A stretch of DNA of 64,000 nucleotides. Origin: CAVPTL01 sp963708725. GTDB taxonomy: Bacteria > Actinomycetota > Thermoleophilia > Gaiellales > JAICJC01. The DNA is taken from positions 248,001 to 312,000 of the forward strand of contig CAVPTL010000010.1 of NCBI GenBank assembly GCA_963708725.1, read 5' to 3'. The first letter of the stretch is position 1. Every line of letters starts with the position of its first letter. Under the pieces are notes generated by a model. It was not told the DNA's origin, searched no databases, and saw nothing but the letters and a program-made list of their open reading frames with translations. The position numbers and the translations under genes are program-made. Shown here piece by piece: positions 34,082 through 41,912 of this stretch.

Positions 34082-36148
34082 TTGACCCACGACGCAGACA
34101 AGCTGATACGTCAACTGTCGCTGGTCGCCTATCTGATGGTGGAACAGCGCCCGATCACGGCCCGCGACGTAAAAAGCAACGTCGAGGGCTATTCCGCCAT
34201 GGGCGACGAGGCGTTCGCGCGCCGATTTTTCGCCGATCGCACCGAGCTCAAGGGACTCGGCGTGCCGATCGGCTCGAACCGTGACGAGTTCACCGGTGAG
34301 GAGCTCTACAACCTCAACGAGGAGCAGTACTTCCTGCCGCCGGTCGACCTGTCGGATGACGAGCTCGCCGCGCTGCAGACAAGCCTGCATCTGCTCGAGG
34401 GGCAGTTCGCCTACGCCGAGCCGCTGCGGCTGGCACTCCAGAATCTCGCGCTCGGGCGTGCCCACCCGACGCTCGATCCCGGCCCGAAGACGGCGACCGT
34501 CGACCTGCTCGGATCGCTGTACTCGCCCGAGGTCGCGCACCGTCTGGCAAAACTCGAGCAGGCGATCTCGAAGCAGCGCACGGTGCGGTTCGTCTACTGG
34601 ACGATCGGCAGCGACGAGGAGAAGCCCCGGACGATCAACCCGTACGGACTGTGGGAGCTGAATGGGGTCTGGTACGTGGTCGGCGACGACCTCGATCGCG
34701 ACCCCGAAGACCCGGCCCGCCGCCGCACATTCCGGGTTTCGCGGATACGTGGTGAGATCAAGTTTGCGACCCGCCGCGAGCGGGATTTCCGGATGCCCGA
34801 GGACTTCAGCGTCAATCAGTACCGCGACCGCCCGCCGTGGATGCTGGGGTTGGAGGCTCGCGGCGAAGCCACGGTCGAAGTCTCGCCCGACGCCACCTTC
34901 TGGGTGCAGCGCCGCTACGGGATGCACGGGGAGTTCGAAGAGCTCGACGATGGATCGGGCGTGTTCACCACCCCGTACTCCGATGTCGCCGCCCTGTCGG
35001 GCTGGATCCTGTCGCTCGGGGGCCAGGTGCAGGCCCGCGAGCCTGTCGAGCTGGTCAAGCGGGTCACCGCTGACCTGCGCTCGATCGCTCGAGTCCACTC
35101 GGGCAAGCCGACCGAGGTCGAGGAAGTCATACCGGAGCCCTCGACGGTGGTCGAGACCACCCCCGCAGCCAGCCGCGAGCCCAGCGCCGTTCCGCCCGAG
35201 CGGTTTGCGCTGCTCCAGGCGCTGCTTGCCTACCTGCTCGCATCGTGCGGCGATGAGGCCAGCGCTCGGGTGCCGTCGGCGGAGGTGCGCGACCGCTTCC
35301 GACTGAGCGCCGGCGAGCTGACCGAACACCTCGATCTGCTGAACCTGGTCAACTTTGGCGGGGGCTGTTACGCCGTCTACTGCTCAACCGAGAACGGCTC
35401 GATCATCATCGACAAAGAGCTCTACGGCGATACGTTTCGCCGTCCGGCGCGGCTGTCGCCGCTCGAGGCCAAAGCGTTGCTTCGGGCGCTCGACGTGGTC
35501 GCCCCGCTGCTGGCGGCCGAGGCCCACAGCTCCCTGGATACGGTGCGCGCGAAGGTCGAAGGGTCGTTCGGGCGGTTTGCCCTCGCCGATACCCCCACTC
35601 CGATGCAGCCCAACGCCGAGGAGTCAGTGGTCACGGTGCTGAACGAAGGCGTGCGATCGCGGCGCCTGGTCGACATCACCTACCTCTCGCGCTCGTCAAG
35701 CGAGCTGACCTCCCGCACGATCGAGCCCTATCTCCTGCGGCGCGACGAACGCGGCTGGTACGTCGAGGCCTACGACGTCAGCCGAGACGCTCGGCGCACG
35801 TTCAAGGTGGCGTACATCAAGGACGCCGAGCTGCGCCAGGAGCTCTACCAGCCACGGCCGGGAATGGCCGACCTGACGCACGGCCTCGGCGGCGACGTGG
35901 GTATCGCCCAGGTGCGATTCGCGCCCAAACGCGCCCGTTGGGAGCTGGAGGGCCGCCGAAACGCGGTGCCCACCACCGACGGTGGCGCGGTGGTCGCAAT
36001 CACGTACGGCTCACTTGACTGGCTGATCCCCGAAATCATGCGCTACCGCGGAGACGCCGAGGTGCTCGAGCCGCCGGTGCTGCGCGAGCGGGTCAAGGCC
36101 GACGCCGCGGCGCTGCTCGATCAGCTCCGCGCCGTCCCCGCAGGCTGA
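34082..36148 (+). CDS. pafBC: PafB-PafC fusion, WYL-domain DNA-damage regulator
   Basis: The 688-aa protein holds two successive copies of HTH plus WYL domain plus WCX tail. Copy 1 is at about residues 1-340, with WYL core RTINPYGLWELNGVWYVVGD. Copy 2 is at about 365-685, with core SRTIEPYLLRRDERGWYVEA. PafB and PafC are separate in mycobacteria and fused in some actinobacteria; together they activate LexA-independent DNA-damage genes. The TTG at 34082 is the best start. It is divergent from dinB, which supports a damage-response role. Confidence 0.85.
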   Translation: MTHDADKLIRQLSLVAYLMVEQRPITARDVKSNVEGYSAMGDEAFARRFFADRTELKGLGVPIGSNRDEFTGEELYNLNEEQYFLPPVDLSDDELAALQTSLHLLEGQFAYAEPLRLALQNLALGRAHPTLDPGPKTATVDLLGSLYSPEVAHRLAKLEQAISKQRTVRFVYWTIGSDEEKPRTINPYGLWELNGVWYVVGDDLDRDPEDPARRRTFRVSRIRGEIKFATRRERDFRMPEDFSVNQYRDRPPWMLGLEARGEATVEVSPDATFWVQRRYGMHGEFEELDDGSGVFTTPYSDVAALSGWILSLGGQVQAREPVELVKRVTADLRSIARVHSGKPTEVEEVIPEPSTVVETTPAASREPSAVPPERFALLQALLAYLLASCGDEASARVPSAEVRDRFRLSAGELTEHLDLLNLVNFGGGCYAVYCSTENGSIIIDKELYGDTFRRPARLSPLEAKALLRALDVVAPLLAAEAHSSLDTVRAKVEGSFGRFALADTPTPMQPNAEESVVTVLNEGVRSRRLVDITYLSRSSSELTSRTIEPYLLRRDERGWYVEAYDVSRDARRTFKVAYIKDAELRQELYQPRPGMADLTHGLGGDVGIAQVRFAPKRARWELEGRRNAVPTTDGGAVVAITYGSLDWLIPEIMRYRGDAEVLEPPVLRERVKADAAALLDQLRAVPAG

Positions 36149-37089
36149 GCGTTCGCCAGCGCGACCCGGGCGTTTCGTTGGAGATAGCGTCCGTCGCGAT
36201 CGGGTACGTACAGCCGCTGGTATCGCGCGGCGAGTGCTTCTGGCTCTGACTCGAGCCACTCGCTCAGCGGCGGGAAGGCGTCGGCCGCGGAGTCGGGCTC
36301 GAGGTCGCCCGCACGCCGCCCCGCTCCACGGTTCCACGGGCACACCTCCTGGCAGATGTCGCACCCATACACGCGGTCATCGAAGGCTTCGGCGAACGGC
36401 AGCGAGTCAAGCCGCGACTGCGAGAGATACGACAGGCATCGCGACGAGTCGAGCACGCCGGCGGCGATGATCGCATCGGTCGGGCAGGCGTCGATACAGG
36501 CTGTGCACGAACCACATGCGTCCCACGCGGGAACGGTCGGATCCTCGTGGGTGGGTTCCAGCTCGACGTCGGTCACCAACGCTCCGAGCACCACCCACGA
36601 GCCGTGCCTGCGCGTGATCGCCAGGGTGTTCTTGCCGTACACGGCAATCCCCGCCCGGGCGGCTGCCTCACGATCGACATGGTGGTTCGAGTCGACGTGC
36701 ACCGCGAAGCGCGCGCCGGGCGACAGCTCCTGGAGCCGCCGACCGACGCTTCGCAGGTCGCTGCGAAGTGGCTCGTATTCGTCTCGCCGGGTGTAGCGCG
36801 GAAGCCTGCCCCGGGGCGTGTCCGTGGGCTTCTCGGGCTCGGGCCGGGCATAGCTGCGCGCCACCGCGACGACCGACCTCGCGTCTCGCAGCAGTCGCTC
36901 AGGGTGACAGGAGCGATCGGTATTCGCCATTGTGAATCGCATGTCGGCGAACAGCCCCTGCGCGCGGCGCTCGGTGATCGCGCGTTCGGTGCTCTCGTAC
37001 GGCTCGGCCCTGCACACCCCGCATGCGTCGATGCCAATCTGCAGCGCGTGGGCCAGTACTGCCCTGGTCAACTCGGATGGATCGCTCAC
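36121..37089 (-). CDS. queG: QueG, epoxyqueuosine reductase
   Basis: Cobalamin- and iron-sulfur-dependent enzyme reducing epoxyqueuosine to queuosine in tRNA. The 322-aa product has the DUF1730 domain, a double 4Fe-4S ferredoxin motif (CGSCTACIDACPTDAI, then CDICQEVCPWNR) and the C-terminal HEAT-like segment. No other queuosine gene is in the window. The GTG at 37089 is preceded by a leaderless -10, and the 3' end overlaps pafBC tail-to-tail by 28 nt. Confidence 0.92.
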   Translation of the reverse strand: MSDPSELTRAVLAHALQIGIDACGVCRAEPYESTERAITERRAQGLFADMRFTMANTDRSCHPERLLRDARSVVAVARSYARPEPEKPTDTPRGRLPRYTRRDEYEPLRSDLRSVGRRLQELSPGARFAVHVDSNHHVDREAAARAGIAVYGKNTLAITRRHGSWVVLGALVTDVELEPTHEDPTVPAWDACGSCTACIDACPTDAIIAAGVLDSSRCLSYLSQSRLDSLPFAEAFDDRVYGCDICQEVCPWNRGAGRRAGDLEPDSAADAFPPLSEWLESEPEALAARYQRLYVPDRDGRYLQRNARVALANAQPAGTARS

Positions 37090-37096
37090 CCGCCGA

Positions 37097-37102
37097 ACTC
37101 TA
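37097..37102 (-). promoter_or_regulatory. -10 box for leaderless queG
   Basis: Minus-strand TAGAGT, 7 nt, then the GTG at 37089. Confidence 0.45.
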
Positions 37103-37124
37103 CGGCAGGCCGTTAAACGCGACG

Positions 37125-37145
37125 GGCCCGGGTCAAGCCCGGGCC
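37125..37145. terminator. GC-rich hairpin after the 53-aa gene
   Basis: GGCCCGGG (37125-37132), a 5-nt loop, and CCCGGGCC (37138-37145), extendable with one bulge to GACGG/CCGTC. No long U-tract; probably a terminator separating the 53-aa gene from queG. Confidence 0.5.
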
Positions 37146-37168
37146 GTCAACGCTCACAATCTTCGAGG

Positions 37169-37330
37169 CTAGCGCTGCTTGGCCCTGTGGGCCTCGACAT
37201 CGGGAGTATCCGAATCGTCGTCAGCCTTCTCCTCTGGGCTGACCGCCGGCTCCTCGTGTGCGTGCTGCTTGAACTTGTGGGCCTCGACGTCGGGCTCGTC
37301 TGTCCGCTTGCGCCTGCTGATGTCTTCCAT
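37169..37330 (-). CDS. 53-aa acidic protein with duplicated DVEAH motif
   Basis: Unrecognised. ATG at 37330 with GGGGAGGA 4 nt upstream. The product is very hydrophilic, with two copies of a short motif, EPDVEAHKFKQ (residues 12-22) and TPDVEAHRAKQ (42-52), joined by an acidic linker. It has no Cys, no membrane helix and no signal peptide. The second copy ends at the C-terminus, so the motif may be a recognition or processing tag. It is flanked by its own dyad (37347-37366) and terminator hairpin. Confidence 0.75.
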   Translation of the reverse strand: MEDISRRKRTDEPDVEAHKFKQHAHEEPAVSPEEKADDDSDTPDVEAHRAKQR

Positions 37331-37346
37331 GATTCCTCCCCGTCGA

Positions 37347-37366
37347 TGGAACTTCGTACTGTTCCA
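37347..37366. promoter_or_regulatory. Dyad TGGAAC-N8-GTTCCA upstream of the 53-aa gene
   Basis: Perfect 6-bp arms centred about 27 nt before the ATG at 37330. It could be a repressor site or a leader hairpin just before the ribosome site. Confidence 0.4.
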
Positions 37367-37408
37367 GACGGGAGCGGGCGTTGCAATCTTCCCGCCGGGG
37401 AAAAAGTT

Positions 37409-37708
37409 CTAGAAACCGAGGACGAACTTGGCGTCGTCGGACATCAGCTCCGGCGACCACGGTGGAGTCCAGGTGAGCTCGGTGACAACCTCACCGACAC
37501 CCTCCAGGCTCTGGCACACCTCGGCGATCTGTTGCTCGATCTGCGCCCCAGCGGGACATCCCATCGAGGTCAGCGAATAGGTGACCGTGAGCTTCTCGGG
37601 CTCGAGCCGCACGTCGTAGACGAGCCCCAGATCGACGACATCCATGCCCAGCTCGGGGTCTTCCACGGCCCGAAGGGCCTCAAACACATCTTCTTCGGTA
37701 ACGCTCAT
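37409..37708 (-). CDS. DUF59/MIP18-family iron-sulfur assembly protein (SufT/PaaD-like)
   Basis: The 99-aa protein has the MIP18 domain: VFEALRAVEDPELGMDVVDL, then TVTYSLTSMGCPAGAQI with the conserved Cys, and a C-terminal WTPPWSPELMSDDAK. Family members help load Fe-S clusters. The ATG at 37708 overlaps the enoyl-CoA hydratase stop (ATGA). A TACGAT at 37715-37720, 6 nt before the ATG, could also give a separate leaderless transcript. Confidence 0.85.
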   Translation of the reverse strand: MSVTEEDVFEALRAVEDPELGMDVVDLGLVYDVRLEPEKLTVTYSLTSMGCPAGAQIEQQIAEVCQSLEGVGEVVTELTWTPPWSPELMSDDAKFVLGF

Positions 37709-38571
37709 ACCGTCATCGTAGCCTTGGATTCCCACAGGCGCGCGAACTCGCGCTCGTGGGTGAGCAGATCGTCGTGTCCACTCAGAAGCCGTTTGGTGAC
37801 GGCAAGCGCCTCCCGATCGCTTCGAGCGATCCGCGAGGCGAGCGATTCGACGCGCGAAATCAGCTTCTGGGGAGCCACGACGTCATCGACCAGACCCAGG
37901 CTCCGAGCCTCCTCGACCGGCAGAACCTCGCAGGTGGCAAACAGCCGTAGCGCCACATGCCGTCCGATCAGCTCGCCCAGGCGCGCGGCTGCGCCCCACG
38001 GGGGCGAATATCCAAGCTCGTTGTGAATGAACCGCAGCTTGGCCCCCTGAGCCGCGATCCGCCAGTCGCAGGCCAGCGCGAGGTCGATCCCACCACCCAC
38101 CGCGTGACCGTTGAGCAGCGCCAAGGTCGGCAGTGGCAGGGCGGCGATCCGACGACAGGCATCGGTGCCTCGCGCGGTCACCTCAGCGCCGCTCAAACCC
38201 TCCATCGATGCCAGATCGGCGCCCGCGGAGAAGATCCGTGACCCCGCACCCGTGATCGCGATCAGACGAACCTCGACGTCTTCAGCCAGCTCTTCGCAGA
38301 CCGCCGCCAGCCGCTCGAGCGTGTCCAGTCCAAGCGCGTTATCGTGACCACGCAGCGTCACGATCGCAAACCCGTTGCGGCGAGCCACGTCGACCTCGGT
38401 CGGGCCGGTCGCGGCCGGGACGGCCGGAATCTCAGCCGGCACGATCTGCGGCGGCGACGACTGCTCCCCGAGATCGATCTCGAGCGCCTCGGCAAGCTGG
38501 GCCTTGGACATTCTCCGGTAGCCCTTGATGCCGGCATCGCGGGCGCGGTCGTGCAGTTGGTAGAGCAGCAA
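37705..38571 (-). CDS. Enoyl-CoA hydratase/isomerase-family protein with N-terminal Rho-N/SAP-like motif
   Basis: The 288-aa protein joins a helical Rho-N/SAP-like motif (about residues 1-32: YQLHDRARDAGIKGYRRMSK) to a crotonase domain (about 58-285). The oxyanion-hole segments FSAGADLASM and NGHAVGGGIDLALACDWRIA are present. The first catalytic Glu position is Asp (GGGID) and the second segment reads HNELGYSP, so classical hydratase chemistry is uncertain. It follows glpX after 22 nt and overlaps the DUF59 gene. Confidence 0.8.
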   Translation of the reverse strand: MLLYQLHDRARDAGIKGYRRMSKAQLAEALEIDLGEQSSPPQIVPAEIPAVPAATGPTEVDVARRNGFAIVTLRGHDNALGLDTLERLAAVCEELAEDVEVRLIAITGAGSRIFSAGADLASMEGLSGAEVTARGTDACRRIAALPLPTLALLNGHAVGGGIDLALACDWRIAAQGAKLRFIHNELGYSPPWGAAARLGELIGRHVALRLFATCEVLPVEEARSLGLVDDVVAPQKLISRVESLASRIARSDREALAVTKRLLSGHDDLLTHEREFARLWESKATMTV

Positions 38572-38593
38572 TCGACTCTCCTCTAGATAACGA

Positions 38594-39607
38594 TCAAAGC
38601 CGGATCTCGGCGTGACGATCCTGCGAGAACAGGTGAATGGAGTCCACGAATCGCACCCGGTTGCACCGCGAGCACATCACGATCGAGTGGCTCCTCGCGC
38701 CCTCGGCCATATATCGAACGCCTCGTAGCAGGTCGCCATTTGAGATCCCCGAGGCGACCACGATCACATCGCCGCGCACCAGATCGTCGATGCCGAAGAT
38801 CTGCGAGATGTCGGTGATCCCGTAGTCCGCAGCCCGATCGATCTCGGTGCGGCTCATCGGCCACAGCTGGCCCTGGATTTCGCCACCCAGACACCGCAGC
38901 GCAGCGGCCGAGATGATCCCACCCAGCGCGCCTCCGATGCCGATCGCGAGGTGGTCGTTGGTGCCACGCACCGCGGCGTCGATGGTTGCCGTGATGTCGC
39001 CGTCTGAGATCAGCTTGATGCGAGCGCCGGCGTCGCGGATCTCCGCGATCAGATCATCGTGGCGCGGCCGGTCGAGCACGATCGCGGTAACGTCGGCAAC
39101 CCGCCGGCCGAACGCATCGGCGATCGCCTCCAAATTCTCGGTGACACTCTTGCGCAAATCGATGCGGCCCTTTGCGACCGGCCCAACCGCCATCTTCTTC
39201 ATGTACATGCGCGGGGCGCGGGTCATCCCACCCGGAAGCGCGGCGGCCAGAATCGAAAGCGCTCCCGACTGGCCGCGCGCGAGCACCGGCCCGCCTTCGA
39301 CCGGATCGCAGGCGAGTTCGAGCTCGATTCCCCCACCGCCCCCGAGGTGGCTGCCCTCGGTGAGCGGGTGATCCGCCTCGGGCCGGCCGATCACCACGTG
39401 ACCGTCCAGCCGCAGTCGCCCCAGCGCATCCACCATCGCCTCGGTGGCGGCCTCATCGGCGCCCCGGGCATCGCCCCGGCCGAGATACCGGCCGGCGGCA
39501 AGGGCGCACCGCTCGGTCACCGAAACCAGTTCGGTGCAGGGACACGGCCACGCATCCCCGGCGGTGGGGTCGAATTCCACCGCGGCATTCACTGTTGGAA
39601 CCGCCAC
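38594..39607 (-). CDS. glpX: GlpX, class II fructose-1,6-bisphosphatase
   Basis: Gluconeogenic phosphatase turning fructose-1,6-bisphosphate into fructose-6-phosphate. The 337-aa protein carries LVSVTERCALAAGRYLGRGD, the metal-binding DPVEGG, the KLISDGDITATID segment and IGIGGALGGIISAAALRCLG. The N-terminal 25 residues with CPC are an extension. It lies 4 nt after the 2-phosphoglycerate kinase gene, tying this step to the adjacent phosphoglycerate enzymes. Confidence 0.92.
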   Translation of the reverse strand: MAVPTVNAAVEFDPTAGDAWPCPCTELVSVTERCALAAGRYLGRGDARGADEAATEAMVDALGRLRLDGHVVIGRPEADHPLTEGSHLGGGGGIELELACDPVEGGPVLARGQSGALSILAAALPGGMTRAPRMYMKKMAVGPVAKGRIDLRKSVTENLEAIADAFGRRVADVTAIVLDRPRHDDLIAEIRDAGARIKLISDGDITATIDAAVRGTNDHLAIGIGGALGGIISAAALRCLGGEIQGQLWPMSRTEIDRAADYGITDISQIFGIDDLVRGDVIVVASGISNGDLLRGVRYMAEGARSHSIVMCSRCNRVRFVDSIHLFSQDRHAEIRL

Positions 39608-39611
39608 GGAC

Positions 39612-40589
39612 CTAGCCTAGCGCGACGGTTCGCCCCCCGGCGCGCTCCAGGATGAGGTCGATCACGTCCACCAGCGCCGCGTTCATATCGCCGGCTTCGA
39701 TCACCGGAACGCCGGTGCGCTCCGCCCGTCCGACCAGGTAATCCTGAATCCGGCGGATCTCGCCAAACCGGGCCAGATAGCGATCCATCGCCCGGGTACC
39801 ACCCGACTCGTAGTCGCGCAGCACGAAATGCGCCTGATGCGCGTCCTCGTCGCTGATCGCCAGCACCACCTGCACCACCACCGCCGCATGATGGCGCTCG
39901 GGGGCGACCAGCCCAGGAACCAGGTGGACACCCTCGACCACGGTCGAAAGGCCCTCCATCACGGCCCGCTCGATGATCGCATTGGCGCCGACTGCAACCT
40001 GCTCCGCCTGCTGGATGAACCCGTAGAGCGCGCGATCCTCGGCGTCAGGATCCGGCATTGGGATGCGCAGCCCCTCCCCGGCCTCGTACGAGGAAAAGTG
40101 CAGCGCGGGCATCAGCTCGGCGGCGAAGAACGCGCGCATGACCTGGCGGACGGCGTCGGTCGACGTGATCCGGCTGATCCCCAGCCGAAACGCGATGTCG
40201 GTCGCAAGTGAGCTCTTACCCGTACCGGTCGCGCCGCCGAGCACCAGCACCAGCGGCCGATCCAGGTGCATGACCTTGTGCCAGCCGTGGTAGCGGGCGA
40301 GCATCGCGGGTGTGTCCTCACGACCCAGCACGCCCTCCACCAGGCTGTGCAGCTGATCGATCGACATCTCGTCGGCGCCGGAGGCTCCCACCTCACGCTC
40401 GATCACCTGGGCGAGCTGATAGGCCCGCTCGGCCTCGAACCCGGAGAGCATCAGCGTCTGGGCCATACGTCCCTTGGAGTACGGCAGCCCCGGGCCGCGA
40501 CCGCGGATACGCGGCTCCCCCCGTGGGGCCGGCGGCGGTTCTTCCGAGGCGGCGCTCGATGGGCGCCGCCAGAATCGGGGATCACGCAT
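39612..40589 (-). CDS. 2-phosphoglycerate kinase
   Basis: Predicted to phosphorylate 2-phosphoglycerate with ATP to 2,3-diphosphoglycerate. The 325-aa protein has an ATP-cone-like region (PYSKGRMAQTLMLSGFEAER, about residues 36-90) followed by a P-loop kinase domain with LVLGGATGTGKSSLATDIA (115-133) and a TSTDAVRQVM segment. This combination is that of archaeal 2PGK. The first 30 residues are Arg/Pro-rich. It overlaps the cyclic-diphosphoglycerate synthetase gene by 8 nt, strong support for a two-step pathway. Confidence 0.85.
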   Translation of the reverse strand: MRDPRFWRRPSSAASEEPPPAPRGEPRIRGRGPGLPYSKGRMAQTLMLSGFEAERAYQLAQVIEREVGASGADEMSIDQLHSLVEGVLGREDTPAMLARYHGWHKVMHLDRPLVLVLGGATGTGKSSLATDIAFRLGISRITSTDAVRQVMRAFFAAELMPALHFSSYEAGEGLRIPMPDPDAEDRALYGFIQQAEQVAVGANAIIERAVMEGLSTVVEGVHLVPGLVAPERHHAAVVVQVVLAISDEDAHQAHFVLRDYESGGTRAMDRYLARFGEIRRIQDYLVGRAERTGVPVIEAGDMNAALVDVIDLILERAGGRTVALG

Positions 40590-41910
40590 GTGCGTTCACC
40601 GCCTCGTCGGCCAGACCGAGCAACGCGGCATCGAGATCGGCCTCTCCCGCGAGCGACCGCGGGCGGTTGTCGCAAAAGACGATGCGCTTGCCACGGGCCT
40701 CGGCGGCATCGGCGACCACATCGATGGCGGCCGCCTTGATCTCGACCACAAACACGTCGGCGATCCCGACCTCGGGCAGCTCCAGCGCCGCGCGCAGCGC
40801 GGGACGGTTCGAGAGCGAGCCCACGACCGCGGTGACGTCGGCCCCATGGTCGTCTCGCAGCGACTGACTGAGACGATCGTGAATCGCAGCAGGAGCGGTC
40901 GTGAAGTAGGCCACCCGCTGGCCGCGGACGTCCTCGTTCGGGACCGGGTCAAGCACGGTCGCGATCACCGGCACGGCCGGGTTCAGCGCAGAAACCGCAG
41001 CGCGCACCTGCTCGACCTGCTCTGCCGACGCCAATGGAGGCTCGCACATCGTTAGTACCACCATGTCCGACACCAATACCCGAAAAGGACCCATGCCCGT
41101 CATCAGCTCGTGCGACGGTCGGACACCCGACGTTACCAGCAACGTACGTTCGGCCGCAACCGGCGGAATGGCGGCACCCGATCCTTCGAGCACCAGCAGG
41201 TCGGGCCGATCCGCGGCCGCCAGCTCGGCGGCGGCCAGCACGTTGCCGTCGTATGTCGTCCCCGCCAGGCCGCCCCCGCACCGGCGAGCCCCCACCGTGG
41301 GCACTCCGGCCAGGACGGCGTCCTCGAGATAGTCCGAAGCGGCGTGTTGCCCGGCGCGTGCCCGAAGCAGCAACTCGTGAGCGCCCAGCATCGCGCTCGT
41401 CGGATCGACCGACGTGGGCTCGGCCGGGCCGCCACGTCCCATCGCGACCACGATCACGCGTCGACCCGCGGCGGCCACCAGACGCGCGGTGTGCGCCGAG
41501 ACTGCGGTCTTTCCGATCCGCTTTCCGGTCCCGATCACCGCCACCGCCGCCGCATCGACCGGCGAGCGGGTGGGCGGCCGGAAATCGAAGTCGGGGCCGT
41601 GGTAGGAGAGACCCGCAGCGAGCGCGCGGTTGACCAGCCAGAACCTGCCGGCCTCGGTCAGCACCGGCTCATCGGAGAGGTCGAGCACCCGCTCGGCGCC
41701 GTGGCTGCGCGCCGCGGACACCAGCGCATCGCCGGGGTCGCCGGAGACGCGCTCCATCGGCAGGCCGTAGTCGGGCACGCCGTCGAGCTTCTCGCCGCCC
41801 CCGAGCAGGAGCACAGCCACCACCTCGGTTTCGAGCGCAGCCCGCTCAAGCGCCGCACGGACCACCGCCGGATGGTGCTCACCGTCGACCAGCGCCAGTG
41901 TCCGGCTCAT
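40582..41910 (-). CDS. cpgS: Cyclic 2,3-diphosphoglycerate synthetase
   Basis: Predicted to close 2,3-diphosphoglycerate to cyclic 2,3-diphosphoglycerate using ATP, the reaction known from Methanothermus. The 442-aa protein has an N-terminal Rossmann-like domain (TLALVDGEHHPAVV, VLLLGGGEKL) and a P-loop domain with VIGTGKRIGKTAVSAHTARL near residues 125-144. Further along come VVAMGRGGPAEP and LLVLEGSGAAIPP. Family length is about 440-460 aa. The ATG at 41910 lies 2 nt after the metallophosphoesterase. Confidence 0.85.
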   Translation of the reverse strand: MSRTLALVDGEHHPAVVRAALERAALETEVVAVLLLGGGEKLDGVPDYGLPMERVSGDPGDALVSAARSHGAERVLDLSDEPVLTEAGRFWLVNRALAAGLSYHGPDFDFRPPTRSPVDAAAVAVIGTGKRIGKTAVSAHTARLVAAAGRRVIVVAMGRGGPAEPTSVDPTSAMLGAHELLLRARAGQHAASDYLEDAVLAGVPTVGARRCGGGLAGTTYDGNVLAAAELAAADRPDLLVLEGSGAAIPPVAAERTLLVTSGVRPSHELMTGMGPFRVLVSDMVVLTMCEPPLASAEQVEQVRAAVSALNPAVPVIATVLDPVPNEDVRGQRVAYFTTAPAAIHDRLSQSLRDDHGADVTAVVGSLSNRPALRAALELPEVGIADVFVVEIKAAAIDVVADAAEARGKRIVFCDNRPRSLAGEADLDAALLGLADEAVNAHA

Positions 41911-41912
41911 GT

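Noticed and set aside
37389..37402. Hairpin TTCCC/GGGAA after the DUF59 gene
   Set aside because: A five-base-pair stem with its A/T run on the wrong side for a terminator of this strand.
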